NCBI GenBank assembly: GCA_003566335.1
Contig: PXDR01000347.1
Coordinates: 1-5,775, forward strand
Source of the DNA: Cyanobacteria bacterium T3Sed10_344R1
GTDB taxonomy: Bacteria; Cyanobacteriota; Cyanobacteriia; Phormidesmidales; Phormidesmidaceae
Length of the DNA stretch: 5,775 bases
Direction of reading: 5' to 3'
Shown here in pieces: positions 1 through 4,617 of the stretch. A model generated the notes under the pieces. That model was not told the DNA's origin and made no database searches. It saw nothing but the letters and a program-made list of their open reading frames with translations. Every line of letters starts with the position of its first letter. Within the stretch, counting starts at the first letter, position 1. The position numbers and the translations under genes are program-made.

Positions 1-243
1 ATCGGCTATGCCCAAGCCCGCAGCAAAGTCTCGCTAATCTCCGGCTCGATTAGCGGCGTACTGCTAATCCTCTGCGCCATCCTGGCTAAACAGGGCAACC
101 CGGTTGGCATTTGGGGTGCGATCGCAATTACTGTCTTGCTAATCGGCGTCTTCATTGGTCGCTACCTCAAAACCCGAAAAGCAATGCCAGCCATTTTGAT
201 GATCGTGGCTGGCATTGTGTCGTTGGTTGTTCAGGTGGTGTAA
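1..243 (+). CDS. TMEM14-family small membrane protein, C-terminal part (5' end outside window)
   Basis: The frame is open from the first base and ends at TAA 241-243, giving 80 residues with no start inside the window. The fragment opens with GYAQARSKVSLISG, which resembles the conserved Gly-Tyr...Lys/Arg-Ser...Ser-Leu-Ile-x-Gly segment of the TMEM14 (UPF0136) family. Three hydrophobic stretches follow, at about fragment residues 11-29, 37-53 and 62-79, with basic residues (GRYLKTRK) between the last two. Family members are about 100 residues long with four short helices, so roughly the first 20-25 residues are missing. Eukaryotic relatives include TMEM14 proteins of mitochondria and the plastid fatty-acid exporter FAX1; a lipid-transport role here would be extrapolation. 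The gene converges on the FKBP gene with 17 bases between the two stop codons, and its last third contains an 11-bp inverted repeat. Confidence 0.72.
   Translation: MGYAQARSKVSLISGSISGVLLILCAILAKQGNPVGIWGAIAITVLLIGVFIGRYLKTRKAMPAILMIVAGIVSLVVQVV
118..125. repeat. HIP1 octamer GCGATCGC (first of seven copies)
   Basis: The palindrome GCGATCGC occurs at 118-125, 459-466, 2171-2178, 2276-2283, 2990-2997, 3251-3258 and 5649-5656. Six copies lie in coding sequence and one (3251) is intergenic. Chance would predict far fewer than one in a window this size. Overabundance of this octamer is a known signature of many cyanobacterial genomes (highly iterated palindrome 1). Confidence 0.9.
183..216 (-). 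terminator. Candidate intrinsic terminator of the FKBP gene, inside the convergent TMEM14 coding sequence
   Basis: AATGCCAGCCA (183-193) and TGGCTGGCATT (206-216) form a perfect 11-bp inverted repeat with a 12-base loop. Read on the minus strand, the stem ends 45 or more bases after the FKBP stop and is followed by GCTTTTCGGGTTTT, a broken T run. It encodes part of the last membrane helix of the plus-strand gene, so it could be a coding coincidence, but the length and perfection of the stem argue for a transcriptional role. The T run is imperfect, which lowers confidence. Confidence 0.45.
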
Positions 244-260
244 GGGCTGCTGGCTATTGG

Positions 261-812
261 CTACCCAAGCTTCAACAGCTCCACATCAAAGATCAACGTC
301 GCATTGGGCGGAATCACGCCACCTGCACCCCGGGCACCGTAGCCGAGTTCGGGGGGGATGACCAGTTTGCGCTGGCCGCCGACGCGCATGGAGCCGACGC
401 CTTCGTCCCAGCCCTTAATCACCTGGCCAATGCCAACGGTGAAGGTAAAGGGTCGGTTGCGATCGCGGGAACTGTCGAACTTGGTGCCGTCCTCTAGGGT
501 GCCGGTGTAGTGTACGGTTACCCGCTGGCCGACTTCCGGCATGGCACCCGTTCCCACCTCAATGTCGGTATATTGCAGGCCGGAATCAGTCTTGGTCATC
601 TCAGCGGTCAACGGGGCTTCCTCAGCATCAACAGTATCTACAGAATCGGTCAAATCAGCGGCAGATTGGGCAACCTCTACCGATGCAGGTGCCGCAGCCG
701 GGGCGGCTTCTGCAGGGTCAGGCTTGCCGGTGAACTGGGCCACGACCAGCACAAGGACGCACACCATCAGTACGCTGAAGCTGACTAAAATCTCACGCAT
801 AGCTCTCAACAT
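261..812 (-). CDS. FKBP-type peptidyl-prolyl cis-trans isomerase, membrane-tethered or exported
   Basis: The 183-residue product should catalyse cis-trans isomerisation of Xaa-Pro bonds outside the cytoplasm. Residues 7-26 are one hydrophobic segment after a basic start (MLRAMREI), acting as a signal peptide or anchor. Residues 27-72 are an Ala/Glu/Asp-rich linker. Residues 73-183 are one complete FKBP domain. Ligand-pocket residues equivalent to FKBP12 Tyr26, Phe36, Asp37, Phe46, Val55-Ile56, Trp59, Tyr82 and Phe99 are visible as Tyr102, Phe112, Asp113, Phe122, Val131-Ile132, Trp135, Tyr158 and Phe175, so it should be active. The FKBP12 His87 position is Ala163. There is no lipobox cysteine. 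A second ATG four codons in (position 800) is an equally good start; neither has a strong ribosome binding site. The lumen or periplasm is the expected site by analogy with cyanobacterial and plastid FKBPs. Confidence 0.93.
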   Translation of the reverse strand: MLRAMREILVSFSVLMVCVLVLVVAQFTGKPDPAEAAPAAAPASVEVAQSAADLTDSVDTVDAEEAPLTAEMTKTDSGLQYTDIEVGTGAMPEVGQRVTVHYTGTLEDGTKFDSSRDRNRPFTFTVGIGQVIKGWDEGVGSMRVGGQRKLVIPPELGYGARGAGGVIPPNATLIFDVELLKLG

Positions 813-933
813 TTTGTTCTCGTCGCTTTTTATCCCAAGCCCAGCCTAAATTCTGCCGCTTTTTAGCCCGCAGAACCCTAGACCTGGACTGGCATCAGGT
901 TTATTGCACTCTACAAAATTGTATCCCGTGGCC

Positions 934-1269
934 TTAACGCCACAGTTTATTTTCTAAGTCCCGCATCTGACGCTCCAGGCGGTCAAGTCGGCCCCGGAGT
1001 TCATCCATTTCGGCCTGGCGGGGCACCCCGAGGTCTTGCAGGATGTTGCGAAGTTGCCGCTGCATCTGCTCGTCAAAATTCGCCTGAAAACTGGACTGAT
1101 CCTGCTTCAGCTGAGCCATCAGGTCATCGGCAAAGCTTTTCGCCTGGTCAGGGTTAATCTTGCCTTCTTTCACCCACTCGTCGGTTACATCCTTTAGCTT
1201 CTCAGCCACCAGGGAAGTGGTGCCAATGCCGATCATCAGCATTTGCCTGAGTAGGTTGTTGGTATCCAT
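934..1269 (-). CDS. Phasin-like / PHA-granule-associated family coiled-coil protein
   Basis: This 111-residue protein starts at the ATG at 1269, preceded by GGAG six bases upstream. The frame stays open a further 31 codons upstream, but that part lacks family character and I read it as untranslated. Residues 1-24 (MDTNNLLRQM...) include a short apolar stretch. Residues 25-80 are charged and helical, with an EGKINPDQAKSFADDL segment typical of short cyanobacterial proteins annotated as phasin family. Residues 85-109 form a clear heptad coiled coil with Met/Leu at the a/d positions. Classical phasins coat polyhydroxyalkanoate granules, but these short proteins are widespread in cyanobacteria and no PHA gene is seen here, so binding to granules is not established. 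It sits 168 bases after the proA-like gene and 121 bases before the FKBP gene, so it is probably transcribed on its own. Confidence 0.75.
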   Translation of the reverse strand: MDTNNLLRQMLMIGIGTTSLVAEKLKDVTDEWVKEGKINPDQAKSFADDLMAQLKQDQSSFQANFDEQMQRQLRNILQDLGVPRQAEMDELRGRLDRLERQMRDLENKLWR

Positions 1270-1437
1270 AGGGCGCTCCGCAACGGTGGCTGTAGGGTTA
1301 ATGGGGTAAAACAAGCTGACGACAACCAGCCAGCCAGGGCTGACCTGAACCGTCGGATACATTTTGGCAAACTCTGAGGATTTCGCGGGTGCGGCAATCC
1401 CCCTTGCCAGTCGTCAAGAGCCGACATGAGCCTAGAA

Positions 1438-2688
1438 TCAGCCCAGGTGAACGTGCTTCAAGGTGGTTAGGGCATCTAGACCAATTAACCCGCCGGGGGT
1501 GCGGCGATAGCTGGACATGCCCAGGGCAATGGCGCGGCTGCGGCCCGGATTGCGGGAGAACCGTGGGGAAGCATTAACGTGAATTGACGCACTTTGAACG
1601 CCCCGGGCAAACTGGCGGCTTTCATCGTAGGCATCAGTAATGATGCAGTCTGCGTGACCACTGGTGTGGGCGTTGATCCAATCAATGGCGTCGGTCAAGC
1701 TGGGTGCTTGGCGAAAAGCAATCACGTTATGGAGATAGGGACTGCGCCATTCTTCTGGCTCAGCTAGGGTTAGGTCTGGATATTGCTCAACCAAGGCTTT
1801 GTCGCCCCGAATCTCAAAGCCCTCTTCCCGCAGTCGTGACCACAGCCGGGTCAGCATCACCCCAGCATGGCTTTCATGGACAATCACTTTCTCGATGCCG
1901 TTAATCGGGTCGGGCTGACCGTCGTGGCTGCTAATTAGAGCCTCTAGCACTAAATCCACTGAGCCAGAGAGCCCCCAGTACAGGTAGCAGTTCCCCATAG
2001 TCGCAGGCAGCACGGGGACGGTGGCTTGGCGCACCACTTGCTGCACCCAACTCGGTCGCCCGTAAGGAATGACTAAGTTCAAGAACTGGGTTTGGGTGAC
2101 TAAGCTGCGCAGGGTGTCCCCTCGATCTGCCGGGAAAAACATCAGGCTGTGTTCTGGCAGGTCTGCGGCTGCGATCGCATCTTGTAACACCTGCACAATC
2201 GCTTGGTTTGACTGACTCGCATCGCTGCTGCCTTTGAGAATCAGAGCATTGCCGGTGCGCAGACACAGACCCGCTGCGATCGCACTCAACTCCGGTAGCG
2301 ACTCGTAAACCAGCGCCACCACCCCCAAGGGCGACAACTGACTGTAAGAGAAACTATTGCTGTGCCCACAGGCACTCTCCATCGCCCGGGGGGTGAGGTC
2401 ACCGAGCGCCGCCAGCCGCTGCAAAATCCGAATCGTCACCTGTAGGCGCTCTGGGGTGAGCTTCAGCCAGTCCAGCACCAAATCTGGCACCGCCATTTCC
2501 CGACTGGCCTCTAGGTCTAGGGTGTTGGCTTCTAGGATGTCGTCAAGCGCTGCCTTCAGCCCCGCCGCCATCGCCTCCAGCACCCGACTACGCCGCTCCG
2601 CCGAAACCCCCGCCAGCATCCATGACGCTTGCTGCACTGCCTCCATAGCAGTGTGAATGTGATCAGGAGAAGAAAGGGTATAGGTCAT
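1438..2688 (-). CDS. proA: ProA-family protein (glutamate-5-semialdehyde dehydrogenase-like), divergent and lacking the catalytic Cys
   Basis: The 416-residue product has the full length of gamma-glutamyl phosphate reductase, the NADPH-dependent second step of proline synthesis. Family landmarks, in order, are SPLGVVALVYES (119-130), RTGNALILKGSSDASQSN (144-161), VPVLPATMGNCYLY (224-237), HTSGHADCIITD (341-352), VNASPRF (371-377) and the end GLDALTTLKHV. Aligning 224-272 without gaps to the classical block ending RPSVCNAIE places Ile262 (DPINGIE) where the catalytic Cys belongs. The C-terminal GAEIGIST block reads AIALGMSS, so its Glu is lost too. LPRGG-type and RPNV-type motifs are also changed. 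The frame is intact and well conserved elsewhere, so this is not a pseudogene. Some cyanobacteria carry two proA-like genes as I recall; this is probably the divergent paralogue, with an unknown activity. It starts four bases after the stop of the upstream membrane gene and lacks a clear ribosome binding site, which suggests coupled translation. Confidence 0.85.
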   Translation of the reverse strand: MTYTLSSPDHIHTAMEAVQQASWMLAGVSAERRSRVLEAMAAGLKAALDDILEANTLDLEASREMAVPDLVLDWLKLTPERLQVTIRILQRLAALGDLTPRAMESACGHSNSFSYSQLSPLGVVALVYESLPELSAIAAGLCLRTGNALILKGSSDASQSNQAIVQVLQDAIAAADLPEHSLMFFPADRGDTLRSLVTQTQFLNLVIPYGRPSWVQQVVRQATVPVLPATMGNCYLYWGLSGSVDLVLEALISSHDGQPDPINGIEKVIVHESHAGVMLTRLWSRLREEGFEIRGDKALVEQYPDLTLAEPEEWRSPYLHNVIAFRQAPSLTDAIDWINAHTSGHADCIITDAYDESRQFARGVQSASIHVNASPRFSRNPGRSRAIALGMSSYRRTPGGLIGLDALTTLKHVHLG

Positions 2689-2692
2689 GGTG

Positions 2693-3160
2693 CTAACGCC
2701 GACAGGCCAGCCAAAACATAAACACTAGCAGTAGGGCAATTAGCAGCGCCGTCACCACCCGCATCACCATCCCAGCGCCAACCGGAGGCTGTAGGGTCGC
2801 CAGCAACAGCACAAAGACCACCACGCCAAAGGTCGCCACCACAAAAGCGGGTAAATAGCCCCGACCCAGCGCATCCCGAGCCGCTACCCACTGCTGCCCC
2901 GACCAGCGCCAGGCCCGCTTATAGGGATAGTGGGTGGCGAGCTGTTCGATCGCATCCCCGTCATCTTTGACCACAAAGATCTGCTGACAGCGATCGCAGC
3001 CAAACGCTTCAGTCAGGGTAATCGGCACAATCCGTCCCCGACGCCGACAGGGGCAGGGATAGTCTGCGTTCAAATCAATCCGTTGACTCTTTTGTGAACG
3101 CACAGGCCACCGCAGCAAATGGATGGACACAACACAATCAAACAACAGCGGTCGAGCCAT
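2693..3160 (-). CDS. Conserved cyanobacterial-type membrane protein with CPC/CxxC motif, function unknown
   Basis: This 155-residue protein has two parts. The N-terminal soluble part carries RIDLNADYPCPCRRRGR and EAFGCDRCQQIFVV, with Cys36, Cys38, Cys55 and Cys58 spaced as CxC-x16-CxxC, which looks like a zinc ribbon. The C-terminal part has two hydrophobic helices at about 103-123 and 132-152, and ends in basic residues. I recognise the pattern from uncharacterised cyanobacterial proteins but know no function. The ATG at 3160 has only a weak AGG upstream. The first ~25 residues look unconserved in style, so the GTG at codon 20 (position 3103) is a real alternative start. Its stop is four bases from the ATG of the proA-like gene, so the two are almost certainly co-transcribed. 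Confidence 0.72.
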   Translation of the reverse strand: MARPLLFDCVVSIHLLRWPVRSQKSQRIDLNADYPCPCRRRGRIVPITLTEAFGCDRCQQIFVVKDDGDAIEQLATHYPYKRAWRWSGQQWVAARDALGRGYLPAFVVATFGVVVFVLLLATLQPPVGAGMVMRVVTALLIALLLVFMFWLACRR

Positions 3161-3340
3161 GCGACCTAGCCTAATCCTAGCGGCTTGCTCACGCCTGAGG
3201 TTAAGTCGCTAGGTTCACATTAACCAAACCAATTCTGGAAAACAAGGTCAGCGATCGCAGCAGACCCAATCCCCCATTAACCATCCGAGAGGGCAGCCTT
3301 GACTAACCCTGACAACCTGCTAGAACAATGAAACCTAAAA

Positions 3341-3412
3341 AGCGGGTAACGCGATTCGAACGCGCGACATTCACCTTGGCAAGGTGACGCTCTACCACTG
3401 AGCTATACCCGC
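3341..3412 (-). tRNA. trnG: tRNA-Gly (anticodon GCC)
   Basis: The reverse complement folds as a complete 72-base cloverleaf. The acceptor GCGGGTA pairs with TACCCGC, the D stem is GCTC/GAGC, the anticodon arm is TCACC-TTGCCAA-GGTGA with GCC at the anticodon, and the T arm is GCGCG-TTCGAAT-CGCGT with one G-T pair. The unpaired discriminator base is T, as expected for bacterial glycine tRNA. CCA is not encoded; the tail is followed by TTTTA. The tRNA reads glycine codons GGC and GGU. Confidence 0.97.
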
Positions 3413-3464
3413 AGAACGCCTTTCAGCGCTTTGGCCGTGGGGTCTGTGTCCCTTGGCCTTATCT

Positions 3465-3493
3465 AGAATCACAGATCTGCCAGGGTCTGTCAA
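3465..3493 (-). promoter_or_regulatory. Sigma-70-type promoter for tRNA-Gly
   Basis: On the minus strand a perfect -35 box TTGACA (3493-3488) is followed after exactly 17 bases by GATTCT (3470-3465). The -10 box is weak but keeps A2, T3 and T6 and is preceded by TGT, giving an extended -10 form. Transcription would start near 3458, leaving about 45 bases of leader before the tRNA 5' end at 3412. Position and orientation fit the tRNA gene; the weak -10 is the main doubt. Confidence 0.5.
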
Positions 3494-3513
3494 GGGGGGG
3501 GACATTTTTTTAG

Positions 3514-3538
3514 CTATTGGCTATTGGCTGTTGGCTGG
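3514..3538. repeat. Short tandem heptamer repeat (CTATTGG/CTGTTGG, about 3.5 copies)
   Basis: CTATTGG (3514-3520), CTATTGG (3521-3527) and CTGTTGG (3528-3534) are followed by CTGG. One copy plus CTA also occurs at 254-263, across the stop codon of the FKBP gene. Short tandem heptamers of this kind are common between genes in filamentous cyanobacteria. It abuts the left arm of the large inverted repeat. Confidence 0.7.
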
Positions 3539-3661
3539 CCAAACCTGCCCACCCCCGTACAATCACCCCGTCGATCCGGTTTATGCACGATCCGGTGATG
3601 TGCATAAACCGGTGATGTAATTGATGGGGATCGTTCGTGGGTGGGTGGGGGCAGGTTTTGG
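3539..3661 (+). repeat. Three-tier nested inverted repeat (long foldback; MITE remnant or structured RNA)
   Basis: Outer arms: AAACCTGCCC (3541-3550) pairs with GGGCAGGTTT (3649-3658), extended by CC/GG around one bulged T, and inward by about four more pairs after a two-base bulge. Middle arms: CCCCGTCGAT (3566-3575) pairs with ATTGATGGGG (3620-3629) as ten pairs including two G-U. Inner arms: CCGGTTTATGCAC (3576-3588) and GTGCATAAACCGG (3600-3612) are a perfect 13-bp repeat around an 11-base loop. Direct repeats of CGATCCGG (3572, 3588) and CCGGTGATGT (3592, 3609) lie within it. The G-U pairs become C-A mismatches on the other strand, so the fold favours plus-strand RNA. I see no credible protein, transposase or target-site duplication. 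A degenerate miniature element, a plus-strand small RNA or a processing hairpin are all possible. Confidence 0.65.
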
Positions 3662-3675
3662 TGGCATTGCATCGG

Positions 3676-3721
3676 AAAACGACCCGTCAATGGGGGAAAT
3701 CCCTGGACTGACGGGTCGTTT
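3676..3721 (-). terminator. Intrinsic terminator after grxD
   Basis: AAACGACCCGTCA (3677-3689) and TGACGGGTCGTTT (3709-3721) are a perfect 13-bp inverted repeat with a 19-base loop. On the minus strand the stem lies 32 bases past the grxD stop and ends in a run of four T. This closes the bolA-grxD unit before the tRNA promoter region. The A-rich upstream arm means it could also act weakly in the other direction. Confidence 0.8.
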
Positions 3722-3752
3722 GGGTTGTGCGCGCAACGGGAGCGCTGTTGCC

Positions 3753-4076
3753 CTAGGAGGCGAGGGCGACTTCTACCATCTGGTGGAGTTCGCCGTTTTG
3801 GTACAGCTCAATTAGAACGTCGGAGCCGCCGATGAATTCCCCGTTGACGTAGACCTGGGGAATGGTGGGCCAGTTGGAGTATTCCTTGATGCCCTGGCGA
3901 ATGTCGTAGTCGGACAGCACGTCTATGGTTTCGTAGGGCACCCCTAAGGTGTTGAGGATTTGCACGACGTTGTTGGAGAAGCCGCACTGGGGCATCAGCT
4001 TGTTGCCCTTCATGAAGACGAGGACTTTGTGCTGCTGAACGAGTTCGTCAAGTCGAGCTTTGAGTTCTGGAGTCAT
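3753..4076 (-). CDS. grxD: Monothiol glutaredoxin, Grx4/CGFS family
   Basis: This is a single glutaredoxin domain of 107 residues, the usual length of bacterial Grx4. It shows the family core: KVLVFMKGNKLMPQCGFS with the CGFS active site, then the cis-Pro segment WPTIPQVYVNGEF and the glutathione-binding GGSDVLIEL. CGFS glutaredoxins bind a glutathione-ligated [2Fe-2S] cluster as homodimers or with BolA proteins and act in iron-sulphur cluster transfer and iron sensing in the cytoplasm. The BolA-family gene just upstream on the same strand supports this. I place the start at the ATG at 4076 (MTPELKARL), matching family length, although its upstream sequence has no clear ribosome binding site. 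A TTG nine codons earlier (4103), with AGGA nearby, would add MSTLTQSIT. The gene is followed by a strong terminator. Confidence 0.96.
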   Translation of the reverse strand: MTPELKARLDELVQQHKVLVFMKGNKLMPQCGFSNNVVQILNTLGVPYETIDVLSDYDIRQGIKEYSNWPTIPQVYVNGEFIGGSDVLIELYQNGELHQMVEVALAS

Positions 4077-4126
4077 AGTGATTGATTGGGTGAGGGTAGA
4101 CAAGTTCCTGCTGATCCTACCAAGTT

Positions 4127-4153
4127 AGGTCTGGTGGGCGATGCCCACCCTAC
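4127..4153. repeat. GTAGGGTGGGC-type palindromic intergenic repeat
   Basis: GGTGGGC (4133-4139) and GCCCACC (4143-4149) form a perfect 7-bp stem with loop GAT, flanked by CTAC on one side and a less perfect TAGGTCT on the other. Read on the minus strand it begins GTAGGGTGGGCATCGCCCACC. From memory this closely resembles a palindromic sequence scattered between genes in many cyanobacterial genomes. It sits in the bolA-grxD spacer. There is no T run, so it is not a classic terminator. Confidence 0.6.
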
Positions 4154-4216
4154 GGGATGTCGGTACGGTCAAGGATGGTTGGGAGAATCTGCTGGGTAAG
4201 GCGAAGCCTGGTGCCC

Positions 4217-4471
4217 CTACTGGGCGGCTGCGGCCCAGGTGGCTGGGGTGTAGGTCTTGAGGGACAGGGCGTGGATTGCTTCTGAGGACATGGCCTGCTG
4301 CACGGCACCGTAGACCAGCTGGTGCTGCTTAATCAGGCTTTTGCCTTCAAATTCAGTAGATACAACGGTGACTTGGTAGTGGTCGCCACCGCCGGTTAGG
4401 TCTTGCACCTGAACTTCGGCATCGGGCAATCCAGCTTTGATCATGGATGTGACGGACTCTGGGGTAATCAT
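4217..4471 (-). CDS. BolA-family protein (partner of CGFS glutaredoxin)
   Basis: This 84-residue protein spans a full BolA fold. Visible landmarks are the N-terminal helix (ITPESVTSMIKAGLPDAEV), the loop GGGDHYQVTVVSTEFEGKSL (25-45) with His31, the helix IKQHQLVYGAV with the invariant His50, and HALSLKTYTP with His67. His in the loop, rather than the Cys of the other subtype, places it with the BolA-H type. Such proteins bind Grx4 through a shared [2Fe-2S] cluster; some BolA proteins also bind DNA. The ATG at 4471 has a strong GGAGG four bases upstream, the best ribosome binding site in the window. It lies 140 bases ahead of grxD on the same strand, and a terminator upstream separates it from the preceding gene, so bolA-grxD is its own transcription unit. 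Confidence 0.93.
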   Translation of the reverse strand: MITPESVTSMIKAGLPDAEVQVQDLTGGGDHYQVTVVSTEFEGKSLIKQHQLVYGAVQQAMSSEAIHALSLKTYTPATWAAAAQ

Positions 4472-4506
4472 GCTCCCTCCAATTCAGGATTAAACAGGTT
4501 CAGAAA

Positions 4507-4526
4507 ATAGAGACAGATAGAGACAG
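4507..4526. repeat. Tandem 10-bp direct repeat in the bolA leader
   Basis: ATAGAGACAG occurs twice back to back (4507-4516, 4517-4526), between the upstream gene's terminator and the bolA ribosome binding site. The bolA promoter must lie in or near this 70-base stretch, though I see no convincing -35/-10 pair. The repeat could be a regulator site or simple slippage. Confidence 0.5.
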
Positions 4527-4540
4527 AAAACGGCCCTAAA

Positions 4541-4601
4541 CAAAAACAGCATGGGCAAGCTATCGGTCGAATCAATCGCCGACGCCTTTAACCCATGCTG
4601 T
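4541..4601 (-). terminator. Intrinsic terminator after the exported-protein gene
   Basis: ACAGCATGGG (4546-4555) and CCCATGCTGT (4592-4601) form a perfect 10-bp inverted repeat. On the minus strand the stem starts 16 bases past the stop of the 4618-5148 gene and is followed by TTTTTGTTT. The 36-base loop is long for a terminator, but the stem and T run are clear. It separates that gene from bolA. Confidence 0.72.
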
Positions 4602-4617
4602 CAGATTTTTGCGGGCA

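Noticed and set aside
111..497. Plus-strand 128-codon open frame
   Set aside because: It overlaps the TMEM14 3' end in another frame and is then antisense to the conserved FKBP domain; the residues look like random Cys/His/Trp-rich translation.
851..875. Small inverted repeat TTCTGC/GCAGAA as a terminator of the phasin-like gene
   Set aside because: The stem is only six pairs with a 13-base loop and no T run follows on the minus strand.
1270..1362. Upstream extension of the phasin-like gene (31 codons)
   Set aside because: GGAG sits at correct spacing before the ATG at 1269, and the extension (MYPTVQVSPGW...) does not resemble the family.
1393..1408. GGCAA/TTGCC hairpin after the proA-like gene
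   Set aside because: A five-pair stem without a T run is too weak to call a terminator.
3539..3661. Foldback as a CRISPR array or insertion sequence
   Set aside because: The repeats are inverted and nested rather than regularly spaced, there are no spacers of constant length, and no transposase fragment is present.
3621..3835. Plus-strand open frames of 64 codons starting MMGIVRGWVG or MGGGRFWWHC
   Set aside because: They begin inside the inverted repeat, run through the grxD terminator and end inside the antisense of grxD; composition follows the G-rich repeat and no family features are visible.
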